A stretch of 64,000 nt of DNA from Syncephalis fuscata. Taxonomy: Eukaryota > Zoopagomycota > Zoopagomycetes > Zoopagales > Piptocephalidaceae. Positions 25,881-40,300 of this stretch are shown in pieces; within the stretch, counting starts at the first letter, position 1; every line of letters begins with the position of its first letter. The translations under genes were made by a program, and so were the position numbers. The stretch lies in the NCBI GenBank assembly GCA_025786725.1, contig JAHLTZ010000036.1, positions 62,001-126,000 on the forward strand. Direction: 5' to 3'. The notes below the pieces were generated by a model, which did not search any database, was not told the DNA's origin, and saw only the letters and a program-made list of their open reading frames with translations.

Positions 25881-27449
25881 ATGCTAAAGATTCCTATTAT
25901 AAGCCGGCTTAACTGGCATGACTATCAAGGATTAGTTATTACGCTTGTGTTTGTATTTGTTGAGTCGATTCTTAGACTGCTATTTGCTATTGTGCCACTA
26001 TCGTTACTTCGTCGTTGGATATTCAATCCAATTCTAAGCCATCTGCCAAAACCTGCTCATTCAGATGACCATACAGAGCAGTTTGCTAGCGCACATAGAT
26101 TTACCGATCTTACCAACATATGGAAGTATCCAAGCGAGGAGCATTTAGTCGAGACGACCGATGGGTATGTACTCTGTTTACACCGCATCCCACATGCTCG
26201 CCAATCACCACCGGGCAGCACGCTTGACCAGAAAAAGCCTGTCGTTTTACTTTGGCACGGCTTTATGATGAATTCAGAAGTATTTGTATGCAGTCCGGAC
26301 CGAGAAAAGAATTTGGCATTTATTCTTGCCGATGCCGGGTAGGTCGCTTGTAGTGCAGATTGGCACGTATTTGTGATTATTTAGCATTACTAACGATGTT
26401 GACGTGCTATTATAGCTTTGACGTTTGGCTTGGTAATTCACGTGGCAACAAATATTCCTATAAGCATCGACAGCATAAGCCAGACTCAAATGCTTTTTGG
26501 GACTTTTCCTTGGACGAATTGGCCGCCTATGATATGCCCAACAGCGTAGATTACATTCTCGCTGAGACGGGCATGCCTCAATTGGCCTATATTGGATTCT
26601 CTCAGGGAACGGCCCAGGCATTTGCATCGCTATCGACCCGTCGTGAACTTAACAAAAAGGTATCACTTTTCATTGCATTAGCACCGGCAACAAAGCCACC
26701 TGGTCTAGAGAACCGTCTCGTCAATGCTTTGGCCAAATCATCGCCACATTTTGTCTATCTGCTGTTTGGACGTCGCCGTGGCCTTTCAATTGCGCTATTC
26801 TGGCGCGACATACTACCTAGACGGCTGTATACACTAGCACTTGATCTATGCGTTAACTTACTATTTGGCTGGCATTCAGCAAATATGTCCTATCGTCAAA
26901 AGGTTGTTTGCTATGCACATTTATACTCATACTCAAGCGTAAAAACCATTGCTCACTGGTTCCAAATCATTGGTGCACGTCGCTTCCAAACTTACGACGA
27001 CTTGCCGCCCACTCGACTCACCGACTCAGTTGATGGCGACCAAGCCGGCCACATTTCGCTAACGTATCCAACTCAACGCATCCACACACCAATTGCTCTA
27101 TTCTATGGTGGATGCGACTCGCTATCCAACATTAATGAGCTACTTAAAGATTTACCGGTGCCTGCTTACGCCCATAAAGTGGATCATTTCGAACATTTAG
27201 GTAAGAGAACATGATGTTTTATTTAATTTAAAATGCATACTTATATAGAGTATAACTACTTTACTAGACTTTTTATGGGCCGACGATGCACATCAGGTCG
27301 TCTATCCAGATGTTGTACGTTTACTTTCCGAGAATATTACGCCAAAAGTCAAGATTGCTACAAAAACAAATTGTTTCCAGTCTAATGCCACCGAAGTTAA
27401 ACTTCACTCGCCTGCTTCCTCTCGTTCCAATTCGCCATTAGCTCTTTAA
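25881..27449 (+). CDS. Membrane-anchored acid lipase / steryl ester hydrolase
   Basis: This is predicted to be an alpha/beta-hydrolase of the acid lipase family that includes yeast Tgl1 and Yeh1. Those proteins hydrolyse steryl esters or triacylglycerol at lipid droplets or membranes. Exons 25881-26338, 26416-27200 and 27268-27449 join in frame to 474 aa. A hydrophobic segment at about residues 13-40 is a likely membrane anchor. The AB-hydrolase-associated lipase region follows (EEHLVETTDGYVLCLHRIP). The oxyanion motif is LWHGFMM (about 126). The nucleophile elbow is IGFSQGTAQ (Ser near 214), the acid is the Asp of YGGCDSL (about 383), and the His is in HFEHLDFLWADDA (about 412). Introns use GTAGGT and GTAAGA donors. 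The exact ester substrate is not known. Confidence 0.9.
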
Positions 27450-27814
27450 TTGCCTATTATTAGCATAATATACGTTAATTAATTACATGAAGCTATTGGG
27501 GGTTTGAGTCCCTCATCTTTATTTCAAAAGCATAGAAATTTGTTTTTGGAAATAAAAGATATGGGGCTCTGACTTTATTTCAACATTCTAAGGATAATGT
27601 TAGCAATATGTTATCATATATTTTATTTAGTTTATCAATTCAATATAATAATTTTTTTACATATATTAGCATATTGCAGCTAGTTACATTTAATACGGCT
27701 ACATTGACATTGCTCATTTCAACAATAATACCAGTGATTTATTTGTATTGTTTATTACAGAATATTAAACAAATTATTAACTATTTATTGTGATTTGTGG
27801 TTAAAATGACTATT

Positions 27815-27910
27815 TCTAATGGTATTCAATCTATTGAATATGATGATGAATAATGAATAATATCAATCATCAAATACTCACCATTGTAGATTTATTATTC
27901 AGTATAATTA
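27815..27910 (-). repeat. Dispersed repeat family, truncated copy
   Basis: ATCAATCATCAAATACTCAC and TTGTAGATTTATTATTCAGT match the same end of the copy at 41362-41575. Confidence 0.6.
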
Positions 27911-28429
27911 TAGAACATGTCATCAGTAAACGATGTGTGTAATAAGAATAATATATAAAAAACAATAAGATAAGCAAGTATAGAATAACGCCATCAGTAA
28001 AATAATGATAGCATTGGCAAAAAGAATATTCTGAATAAATTACTATTTAAAGATTTTGCTGCGTAACATTTTTATGCCAATTCATATACGAATGTGACGT
28101 GCTAACACACTTAGAAAGGCAAAGTAATGTTCTACTAGCTATATAAATAAATAAAATGTATCCATTTTAACAAGTCTAGATTCATTCTAATTGTGTGCAC
28201 ACATTTAAACTCCACTTTAAACCGTCAATCAGTTTTTACTATTGAGAAGTGATTTGTTGAAGCAGTGCCACATCAACTCTGATTGAATTAATTGGAGATG
28301 AATCAGTCTGCACTATCTTCAATGTCCGATGTCAGTGTTAATAAATGTTAACTAATATTTTTATGTTACTTACAATAAAATGTCATAAATAAATAAATGT
28401 TGGCCCATATTATTGTCGCTGTAAAATAT

Positions 28430-28530
28430 TCAAAGCATCATAATTTAATATTTAATGTCACTCACCATCCAGTTCCATGTTTAGTATAACAACAAATGTG
28501 TAGTTCAATCATGTCAATTTTTGGTTTTTT
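28430..28530 (+). repeat. Dispersed repeat family, diverged piece
   Basis: AATGTCACTCACCATCCAGT and TGTGTAGTTCAATCATG resemble internal parts of the family; a weak match. Confidence 0.4.
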
Positions 28531-31500
28531 GACACTGAATCACATGTTAACTAATAAATTATTAGATTGGAGTTATTGCATTTTGACTTTCTATTCTTTA
28601 TTTACCTATTTCACCATCTTTTTCTTATTACTATCTTATCGTCTTATCTTCTTATCTTCTTTTTAGATATTTTATTCCGTAGTATATTATGTGATAATGT
28701 TGAATATAACAATATAAATAGCATGAGTATTTGAACATCAATAAAGAACACTATTCAATCCCTAGTCTTTATTTCTCTTATTTTACATCAACACCTGTTC
28801 AAGTAACCTCAACGGCATGCCATATCTTCTGGTTACAACTGTCGCCACAAGATGTTTCTGGTGAATACACTTAACCTATCATTTTTGCATATGGTGGAGA
28901 CCGGTTTGCTTTATCAATGGTCAGCAAAGAAACTACGTCTACCAAGTTGATACCGAATGCGCAAAAGAATGATGAACATCAGAAATGCTAATTTTCCTAC
29001 CTTCTTGTCACCATAGATGAGTATTTTACATCGTAGATATGCCCAAAATGCAATATTAGAAAACTGGAAAATAAAACAGACCATTCAAACGCAAGAATCC
29101 ATGCTGTACGTAGATACAATAACAACAAACGCGGAATGGCATGGAATTGCAATTATGTGGCTTTTATTAATATTTGATTAATCTTTCTACACATGGCCAG
29201 TAACAACAATGATCGGCCTCGTGAATTTCAAAGTGGTCAAATGAACATTATAACTAACCATGTTTGTTGTACATAACAGTGCGACTTGGAACGAATTTTG
29301 CTTTGAAGACCTCAGATGTGGGTCAAAGTACATTTTAACCAACCAAAATAAATCTTTATTTTCAAACAAAACATTTTTTGTTTCTCATGGTTTCATAAAA
29401 TGGTTCTACCGTTAATAGCCGTTTCAACTCCGGTGATCCTATCAATGCTACCGATGGTATCACACATGCAGGCGCATAGACAATAGACGTGCTATCCATC
29501 TATCCACTGATCCGGCGGAGATGACTAACATTCTCATGCTATACCAATGTTTCATCCAATTAATGCTATAACGTCATTTTCTTCTTTAATTGGCCAGCCA
29601 ACGGCATCCAATGCCTGATCTTGAAGGTCATTAATAAAAAAAGAAGCGAGTGATCGCCTGACTGACCGAGTGAGACGCCTCGCTTCCGTTCTTCTCTATC
29701 GTCTTGCGCTATTCTTTATTCGCCAAGCTCTATTTTCTTCTTATATTTTGCACTCACCCAGTCGCTTTCTTTTTGAAACGTTATTTGCTTTGCTGTTTTC
29801 TTATTGTCGGTTCACGTAAAGAGCAGTAAGCAGTGAGCAGAAAAGGGAATATACCCAGAGACGACACCGTGCGTGTGAATACAATTACTACTATTACTAC
29901 TGCCACTACTGCTACTATCTACGATACAGTAGCAATATAGTTGATTTTTTGTACATAGTGGGTAAGTTGATTATCATTGAATGGCCATCAGCTAGTTTGA
30001 GCGATGATTATTAAATCAGTACTATGTTATTATTGTTAAGATGCTTATTTGGCTTTGATAAAAGTGAATTAAGCGCACACAAATAATACATGTAATATTG
30101 ATTGTTTTTTTTATTAATTTCTATGCAATCAAGTAATTGTATTGCGTGCCAATGAAGATAATAATCCTATATGCATAAATGAATGCGTGCTAGTTTGCGT
30201 ATGTATGATTGCGTGTCTACAGTACAAGGCCAAAGATGAGCGGTGAGCTGGTTTTTCTCTTTCTTGTCGTCTTGTGCAGACATGCGCATTCAAATCATGT
30301 TTATGAGTGATATGCCCAGCCATGCGTTTCTATTTTATTATTGTATCTTATCTATAAGTTCATTATTGCTTTACAGCAAAGTAGTATATTAATATGGTAC
30401 TCTTTCGTCAATAGACCTTAATGGACTGTTTTATCATATAATCCAATGTGTTTATTGCATTGCCCTTTTTGTTAATGATCCGCGTGTTCATAAAGTTCAT
30501 CATGCATTATTAAATGTGTGAAAATCGATTTATGTCACCATGGTCACGGCCAGAAATTATTTTTCGCAAAGCGATTGACGTATTGATGCTACTCACGTTG
30601 GCTTGCATCATCTTGCAAGACGAAGTGAAAAAATAAGCATGAAGAGAAATGGTTATGTGAATTGATTTTACTACATTATCACTGTTATATTGTTATGATT
30701 ATGACGAGTTACGTAAAATAGCCGCCACAATAACCAATCGTTTAAATGCTATAATCTTATTCATTTTTTATTTACTTAGTTATTAGACTATTGGTTAATG
30801 GCTGCATTGTTATAATTATAATTTATTTATTTGATGAATTATTATACTTTTGTGTTAGATTTTGATAATTTACAAATCATGCACACTATAATTAATCTCA
30901 AATTATTTTATGCATCATCCGACAGCTCGGGCAACAGTTACGCCTTTGGCATGCTAGAAAGCCCGTTTATGCATGTTGTATGTTTCCTTTCTTGTTCGCT
31001 CTTTAACCGAGTATTCGTTTGTACGCAAGCTACACATTCCATAGTGGTAGAGGTGTGAGAGCGCAGTGAATCATGATGTTTGACCTTGATTATTATTGCT
31101 AAGAAGCCTTGTACCTGCAAGTAAGCACTGTAGAAGTGTGCATATGCGCATTTTCTATGCCGCATGTATCTATTGCCTCCATGTTCTAAAGTTTCCAATG
31201 TGTTGTGCACGCGTTATTACTGATTTGCATTTTCTTATTCTCACTGGCCCTGTTACAATTTATGTATGTATGAATATGTGAATGAATGAATGAATGTATG
31301 AATGTCACGATAAAGTGATGTAATTAAAAGTAGTGACATGGCCAGACGATCTTTTGCCTTGATCAATATTTGCGTTGTGTGCGGCACACGCGCTACGTAT
31401 GCAGTAATGAAATTATTCTAATAGTTTGCTGCTAAACAATATAATTGAATGAAAAATAGCGTGAACGCATTCGAGATAAATTATAGTGCTCTACAGTCTA

Positions 31501-34500
31501 TTCATAGTGCTGTTACTTTTGCTGTTGTTACTGCTGTTGTTGTTGTGACACTGCATCAGCTGTATGCTAAACCCTCTTCAGTTTCGGTTATTGGCTAAAT
31601 TATAGCAATGAAAATGATGATAATTCGCTACACAATGTGCTACACCGAGCTGCTTATGCTTCAACCGCACTGCCTTTTTTGTACGTTTATGCGTGCATGG
31701 GTTGTAATAGATGTGTGTAGCACCAGTGGTGTAAAAGAAAGTGAAGTACAGCGATACAGAGTTTACAGAACAATGCACAGTGATGGTGATAACAAAGGAG
31801 GGCTTGTACTGCCAATGGGCAAAGGTGCCACCATGTCGTGTGGCAGGACTATGTTTTAACCGAACATAGTATAGCTTATGCTGCCTTTACTGCTATGGCT
31901 ATTGCCGTTTCTATCGGCGATGTCGTTTGCCTTTGCTTTCGTGCTCTTAGTTAATATGCATGCGGGAAATACAATTTACAAAATGAAAGCATGTTTTTTG
32001 TACAAGTGCTCGTATCAGTATGTACATTACGGCAATTCAAGGTCAGCACTATAGATTATTATTTTTACGCGTGGCGTGTTCATGAGTACATGCTTTTGAC
32101 TTTCTAACTAGAACCAGCTGTCTAGTGATGTGTCGGATTATTCTCTTACTTTATTGTATAATATTCATTATACGATCGATAAACTATTTTTATTTTTAAA
32201 ATAGTTTAAATGTCGCGGTTTTACTTTTGATCATCGACGTGAACAATTTGTTTACGGGGAAGTGCATCTTGCGATACCGCTAAACTCTTGGCATGTGTAT
32301 GTGTGTATGTATTGCACTCCCGGGATTATAGCCTAGCATGCCATTATTTACGCGCTCACCTTGTACAAGTTTCAGCTCTGTACCTGCGATATGGCTTTAA
32401 AATTGTCGGCTGTGCGCGAGGACATGGAAGGAAAGTGGCATTAGCAGCGGCACAAGAGCAGCAGGAAAGGGAGACAGGGCAGTGGGATTGAGGAGAGTAA
32501 AGGCCAGCGGTAGCTCGTTTTCTTGGTGCTCGCGTATCTCTTTTCTCCCCTACACGCATGCACAAGCACTGCGTCAGCCGTTGCAGGTGCGTCGTCGGGA
32601 CCAGTGCCAGTAACAGAACGAGCGAATGAATGAAGTAACAATGTGGCGTGGTGTGTGTGTAGCCTGCATGTATTTTTCTTGCACCCACCCATCCATTCAT
32701 ACACGTACATATCACAATACATGGTTATCGAGTCAATTGAGCTTTACTCACCCCTCTCTCTATCTGACGCACGGTCCCCCTCTTCAACTCTGCATTTGTC
32801 TATTATTCATTCTTTCCCCACAGCGACGCCTGCTTTTATCTTCATGTGCTATCGCCGACACTCTCGGCTCACATGATACTAATGACGATAGTGCTGGCAC
32901 CGCCGCTAATTCCACTGTCACGGTGGCATTGGCCACTAATAGTGATGTTAATAATACTAAACATCTTGCTATGGTATCGATTGCGTTCGAGGTTGCTGCA
33001 GATATTTCTATTTATTACCGGGAATCCACGTCCAATTTCTCCAATCGATTAATACGTGTTAAAATCCTCATTTAGTTTTTTTCTTTTTTGGCTGAGTTGC
33101 GCCGTAACTTCACATTATAAGCATCTGATTTCGTATCAATCTTTAAACAACACACTCAAAACTCACTATTGCCATTACTTTCGCTCTACTGCTACTACTA
33201 CCTCCATTCAACTCTACCATTATCACTGCCACCACCACCACAACCACTACTACTACTCGTCAACAAAGTTGACCTTTTGTTCGTTCGTGTATTCGTTCGC
33301 TCAATTCTTTTTTCTTTCTGTACCTGAATATTATTGAAATTCAGGCTTATCCATCATCACCACCACTACTGCTGCTATATTGCAATTATTACTAGAATTA
33401 TTGTAGTTCATTAATTCTACTTTTATTCTACGGTTTAACTTTATATTCTTGATATATTTCAATTTGTTATATTGAAGTGTTTTTTCTTTTTCTTTTTTGT
33501 CGACGGATAAGCACACGATTACGTTTTCGTGCTATCTATTACGGTTTATAGTGGTGCTTTTTCGTCACATTACGTTTATTATTATTGTCACTACTATTGT
33601 TATTATTATTACTTTATACTTTTATTATTATTACTATACTGAACTAAACTGCTACGTTTGCGTCGTGCTATATACATGACATTGTATTGCCATTTTCTTT
33701 GTACGCTGATGAATATGCCACTTATGGCAGTGGTAATATAACCGCTTGCTAACATATTTATTCCGCCCAATTAGGCCAATTATTCAAAAGTAACTTCAAG
33801 ACAACCGCTGCTTGTACAACCATCCTTTCAAGCTTGTGACCATTCTACTTTGTAAGTGATTTCATCAGTCGGCCTTTAATGCATTTTACATGCCTAGCGT
33901 TACACAGACAGTGTGTACAATAAGGCATGGCACCGAGTTCATCGTTGCCCCACCGATGATTGTGTACCATTTTGGGGATTGGTGCGATGGTGTGGTATCG
34001 CCTAACGACCATGCCTATTACAATGGTTGGCGTGCAATGCCTATTCTGCTTAGCTATATTCTCTGTGCATCTCAAGTATTTTACTTATACATCACTTGGG
34101 TATCACGTAGAGAATGTGAGTTGGATGGCTGCTGTTGATTTATATGATACGATTAGAGCTGTTTTGCTTTATCGCTTGCTATCTATGATAGATAGATAGA
34201 CGATATTTGCTTTATTACGATAATTTTTGTAGACTGTAGCCTATTGGTAGAAAGTAGCGTGCTACATCTATGTTCAAGTTTAAACTTGATGCCAATGTAT
34301 ATATATGTGTGTGCGTGTGTATATGTATGTGGCAGAGTTGTTTATTATTAGTTACAGTGACTGGTGCGTGCGTGTGGAGAGAGAAAGTGTGAAGGGGTAT
34401 GCCATCAAAGTATGTCTACTACATGTTCGGTCAATTGCGACGCATGTCAATGCACACGCGTTCTTTGCATGCATTATTGTCCTTTGTTGTTGTAAGCAAT

Positions 34501-37347
34501 AGAGCAGCGCGTATCATGGCTGCTAACCAAGTTGACTTTGTCGCGCTGTCTCCATCTCTAGTCGGAGAAATGATTGGTTGCACAGTTACTGCCTGATGTA
34601 TAGCTGGTTTATTCCGATGTCCCCATTTTTACGGCTACCAGTTACTTGCTATACTAAACGAATGGCTGCTGTAAGCTTTTCGTTTGATGTTTTAATTTTA
34701 TTATCCGCTCTCTTCCGTTTCACTGTTCTATTCCAATCCAGTTTATTTTTAACTCTCCTTTTCTCTGTATATGGAGCACGGTCGGTAATCAAACTTCCGT
34801 TGTGTTTACTTGTCAATGTAAAGAACGTCCAATTAAAGGTGGCACGTGGCGGACTACGAATATGCTACTCTTCAATGTCACGTTACTGGTAACATTGGCT
34901 ATCTCGTTATCATATTGACCACATACAGATATATTTATTATTTATCCTTTTTGTCTGCTTCCTTCCTTCCTTATTTCCTTTTTCTTCGCTTTTTAATTAT
35001 TAGCCTTGTGCAAATATGCCGATGCTTAAAAAGTGTCTTTTTATTCGTCAATAGAATTGAGACGAACGGTCCTTTGCTTAATTAAGGCACCCAGTCACAA
35101 ATCTATTAGCCCAGATTTACGCAATTATTGTTGGATTGACTGTAATTGACGGGTGTCTCTTTCTCACTGCTTCCTCTATCCATTGCCGACAACTTCATCA
35201 ACTTGTCTTATTTACCGGTTATCTCTCTTGTTTCCTATTTTCTTATTCTTGTTTGCACTTACTTAATATCCTACTCGCTTACCCTACATAGTAGTACTCT
35301 GTCAACCATCATTTTGCGCTTCAAATTCACATCACCGGAATTGTTGTTATTGAGTTGTATATAGGTGTGTAAACAAGCACATTATTATGTATTTGCGATG
35401 CGTAGTATAGTATCGCGTATGGGTGCGTGCATTTCGTGATGTATACTTTTTGTACCTTTATGCATATTACCTTGCAGTGGGCATGATATTCATAGAAGGA
35501 CAGCATGACTACTTGGAACCATTTGGTTTCATACTAGTCTACTTTTTATTTCGTTTAGACTTGTCACCATTAATAATCTTTCTCTTTATTGTTTTCTACT
35601 CTTCTCTCTCTTTCTCTCTTTATTCTCTAGTCAAATCTTTTTATGGATTCAATTAGAAGATTGCGCATTGTGTATACATACTTGCCTTCCCCTTTTATCT
35701 GTTAGGTTCATTTATCATATTGTTATCGTTGCTTTCGTTTAGTATACATTCTTTGGTGCGTTTGACATTTTCTATCACAATATTGCCACTTTTATTCGTT
35801 CTTGTTGTAATTCCACTCATTACCCTTGACGGCCAATTCGTTAAAGCCAACACCATCTATTATTGGTTAAAGTATGTCTATGCGACAAAATGGAGAACTT
35901 ACTCCTTGTAAACGTTTAATTTCAACGTTTCACTAAACACTCAAGGTCATTTGTAGGAATGACCTTTAAGTAATGGTGTTTATTGACGGTAAATATACAT
36001 ACACACACACACACACACACATTTTGCCAATCCACTTGTGGTCATATGTTTTGATACCAATGGATGTATTAGTGTAAAAAGAGGGAAGAGAAAGATACAC
36101 GTGTAAACATATGGATGTGTAGATGCACAGATGACTGCTGCCCTTGACACTTGACATTGTAACTCGATGCTTCATTCCATGCTATTGGATGTTGTAATAC
36201 TCGTTTTACTATTTGATATCTATGCAGTCATTATATGTCTTTAATGCTTTGGTTTGACAGTGTACATGTAATGCACTTTTATTACTATGTATCATTCATA
36301 ATTAGTAATGATTATTGTTTGATATTTTACGTTAAATTGGTTCATTCAATTTACATTAGTAATATTAGTAATTCATACACTGTTCATTATACCATTTAAG
36401 GCAGGTCATTTACTCTATGTTTGTCACTCATCAAAATGGCTTTGTTGAACCGGTTTTCTTTTAAGCTTTATTCGTTTCCTTTGTAACACTATTTATTACG
36501 GATATACATACCGGGTATAGGAGATAATTAAGTGTACATTACGGCATAACTGGTCATCATTTAATGTAACCAATCTTACGCTGAGACTGCCCCTTTTATC
36601 TTGCATGCATCACTCCTCGGTTGACTCCGATGCCAATATATTTAATAGCGCCGTTTTTTTTGACATTAATATCAACTGCAACTTGTTCTTATATTGCACT
36701 TTTTGTTTGCACATACTCAATTTACTATCTTTTGGATAGAAAATAACTACCTATATATATATATATATATGTATATTTATAGTTATATATTTGTTTGATT
36801 ATCTGTTTTGGCGTTTCATTTACTAATTACAACTATTTTAATAGGCATCAATAGTTGTTCATTTTCATTGAATCGAACCCAGTAAACCAACAACAGTAAC
36901 ATAGTAGTAATTATTAACGCTGTTATTGCTACTACTATTGCTATTATCGACAAACCATCCATTGCACTTCAACCAAACCAATCTTGTGATTACATAACTA
37001 GCAAAACACAAAAGGTAAATAATCAATCAAGTTTAATATTAATTTATTAATAATGTTAATTAATTTTATTTAGTTTGTGTAAGTATTAATATACACATTT
37101 CGGTGTTTGTGTTTATAGTACTTTGTGCTCTATCCATTTCTACAGCCAGTTTATTTGCCTAACATCAAGCAAACTACGATATTTTTTTCATTAGTACAAA
37201 GATCGCTTGATTGTTATTATTATTGCCGTCGACATTATTGCCAATACTGATTGATTCTACTTTGCTGTTACCGTTTATTGGCTGAATCGATTTTTCTACT
37301 TTATTTGTATTTTGTGCGTGCGTGCGTGTGTGCTTACGTATCTCAGT

Positions 37348-40300
37348 ATGGCACAACCACATTTACCTGCCTCGTACAGTTTTCAGTTTCCTGACATTAG
37401 TGCAGCCCCTTCTAATTATTACGGAAGCGAGTCACATCTAGCGAGGTCTCCCAATTCTTTGGAAACACGACGCCGCAAGATTCACTCTTCTGAGTCGTTA
37501 TCTTCGAGTTTCCATCCTTACTCGCCCCAGCAAAATTTACGTAAACGCAATTCTGTGCATAATATGATGATTTCGTCTGTACATCAAAAACCGAACGACG
37601 GCTCTGGTGTCTTTCCCGTTATTAACGAGTTTTCTTTTACCATGCAGCACCCGGGAATGATAACGTCCGATGGTAATAGTAGCAGCTCTGCTGCTGCTGC
37701 TGCGGCCGCCGCCGCTGCTTTCATGCCCACTGGGATGGATTTTACTCAATTGATGAACGGCCAGTTTAATCAAAACACTACCGCCAATGGTAATAATGCT
37801 GGTGCGCCTGATTTCTCTCAAATGTTAGTTACCGGCCATGACTTTCAAGCTATCCAGTCGCCTGGTATACCTACCATGGCTCATAATACAGCGTTTAATC
37901 CGTTGGCCACACCTGGATCAATGCATGCTCGTTCTGACTGCGGATCTCCAGCGGCATTTTCCTCGCCTGATCCTAATGCTATTATGACCAGTGGTCAACA
38001 TACGCCGACGATTGCTCGCACCTTCCTTGGTATGCGTATTCAAGATGATGAGGCCCAATCGCCCAATCTTGGATTTAATCCAGCTGCTGGCATATTACCC
38101 GGTAGTATTAATCAAATGACCGGCCATCCATCTTATCCAATCTTTCGTACTGTTTCGCCGGCTCAATTGCAACAGCCAATGCCAGTTCCACCTTTGCAAA
38201 CAATGCCTCAGCAATCATCGCTGCATCATCATCAACAGCAGCAACAGCAACAACAGATACAGCAACAACAGACTATGTTTCCTAGTATGCTGGGCATTCC
38301 TTTTCCTAATTCATTTTCGGCTCATCCACCTTTACCGCCACCCATTGGTCATCCATCTAATATGATGATGGATCCGCAGCAATTTCAGCGTAATTTCCAA
38401 GGAGCTGCAGCCATGTCACCACCAGAATCACCAGGCCAAATAAAAACGCTATTTACTTCACCTGGATCATCAGGCTCTTCCCGTATACCGGGTAAAGACG
38501 GATCACATCATTCTTTATTAGGCCCAGGTAATATTATACCTGAAGAGGATGATAACGACGGATTTTCTATCGGCCATCCGAATGGCAGTGGCAATCATTT
38601 ACCATTGGAAATAGTTTTTAATCGTCCTCGTATGGAAGTGAATGTTGATGCCATCCGACCAGCGGTCAAACACTATCTTTCACTTGGCGGTGGTGTCGGC
38701 GTTGGCACTGGTGCTGCGCCTGAAGATCCACACGGTGAACGAACTGTTGTATTAATGACAGCACGCGTTGCACAAAAGAGTTATGGTGCAGAAAAACGGT
38801 AAGTTATTAGTTGCTTTATTTATCAATACTACAGTTAACTAACTAACTAACCATCATGTTTGATGATTTATAATAGATTCTTATGTCCACCACCTACTGT
38901 AATGCTCTTGGGCAGTCAATGGTGGACTGCAGCACCTGGTTATGATCAACACGGCCAAGCTGATACAGCCTATCACCCACCTAAGGTTATTATTCATATA
39001 CCTGGTGACAGTGGCGACCAGCCTGGTGTACTTGACTGGTGTAATGCAGCTGGCCAACCAGTACTTGAAGGTTCAACACTAGGCGGTGTTACTGGTCCAG
39101 TTGAAGCATTACCGGTGGCCGGTCGCTGTGTGGCAAAACATCTTTATATTAACGATGCTGACGAGAAGCGAAAACGCGTTGAAATCTCTGTTCGAATTCA
39201 AACAGCAGCTGGCCATCAATTGGGTAAATTTGATAGTCGCCCAATCAAAGTTATTAGTAAGCCAAGTAAAAAGCGACAAAGTGTCAAAAATCTTGAATGT
39301 AAGTATATAAAATGATGACTATATGTTTTATTTAATTAACTAATTAATGGTTTTAGTGTGTATACATCATGGCACGACTGTTTCCTTGTTTAATAGAGTG
39401 CGTTCACAAACTGTTTCTACAAAATATCTCGGTGTTTCCTCGAATGCCACAACACAAAGATGGCACTGTCCGGGTACTTTCAATCCGGCAATGGCCAACA
39501 CCGGTGACGCGGCGGCCTGTTTCGTTGCCCGCACCGATGGTTGGGATCCATTTGTCATCTGGCTAGTTGAGCCGGATCCACTGAAACGAGACCAGCAACA
39601 GTTATTGCAAGATCAAGCAGCCGAGGCCGAAGCAACGCCTATTGGCTATCCACCACCACCTGGCGTGGCTATGCATCCACGCCGCCACGTATCACTAAGC
39701 CAGACTATTAATGGCACAGTGACGGCCATTCCCTCAGGTGCACAGCTTATTCCAGTGCATTATAACCAACTTGTTGTGCTACAATGCCTAACTACTGGTA
39801 TGGTGAGTCCAGTAATGCGTGTACGCAAGGTTGAAAAAGGCAGTATGGTCACTGGTGGCGCTGAAATTACATCGCTGGGCGATGGTACTGAAATGCTAGG
39901 TGATCCAGTATCTCAATTACACAAGGTGGCATTTGAAATCTACCAGCCAAAACCAATAGCTCCACCAGCTTCAAGTGCTGAATCACTTGAAGAGCATATG
40001 ATGTATGGCCAGTCACAGCCATCACCACTATCCGTAAATACTGGGTTTGACACGGCACCTGGCACGTATTTGGCCTGTCTAGGCGATGTTGTAGGTGTTC
40101 ACCCGGCCGTGGAAGGAACTAAACGATTAATGAGTCCACCACATACGCCTAAGACGCCAACGTTGGCTCATAATAATGGCGCAGCAAGTAATCGATCACT
40201 TAGTCCACAAGATGCTCGTGATATGAGTGGCAATACGTCCTCAGTGCCTGGATCACCGCTATGGCCACAACAATCGCAGTCTTCGATAGGATCAGCATCG

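Larger units (their letters stand above)
27450..37347. other. Gene-poor 9.9 kb region upstream of the CSL gene
   Basis: I find no coding region that carries a recognisable domain or a consistent splice model. The open frames here are short and biased by composition. Features seen are fragments of the dispersed repeat at about 27815-27910 and 28430-28530, an AC tract at 36001-36020, a TA tract at 36752-36770, GAAT repeats near 31281, and long pyrimidine-rich stretches (about 33060-33340, 34900-35750). From about 29.6 kb on, the sequence is richer in G+C and in TG/CA and CG dinucleotides than other gaps. The region may hold distal regulatory DNA or a long, intron-bearing 5' UTR of the CSL gene. 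Confidence 0.5.

Noticed and set aside
29187-29369. Possible transposase fragment
   Set aside because: A few words looked transposase-like, but no catalytic motif or terminal repeat could be identified, and the frame is only 60 codons.
37312-37347. Upstream extension of the CSL protein
   Set aside because: The extension would start at TTG and consists of a GT-rich microsatellite-like stretch; the ATG at 37348 is the natural start.
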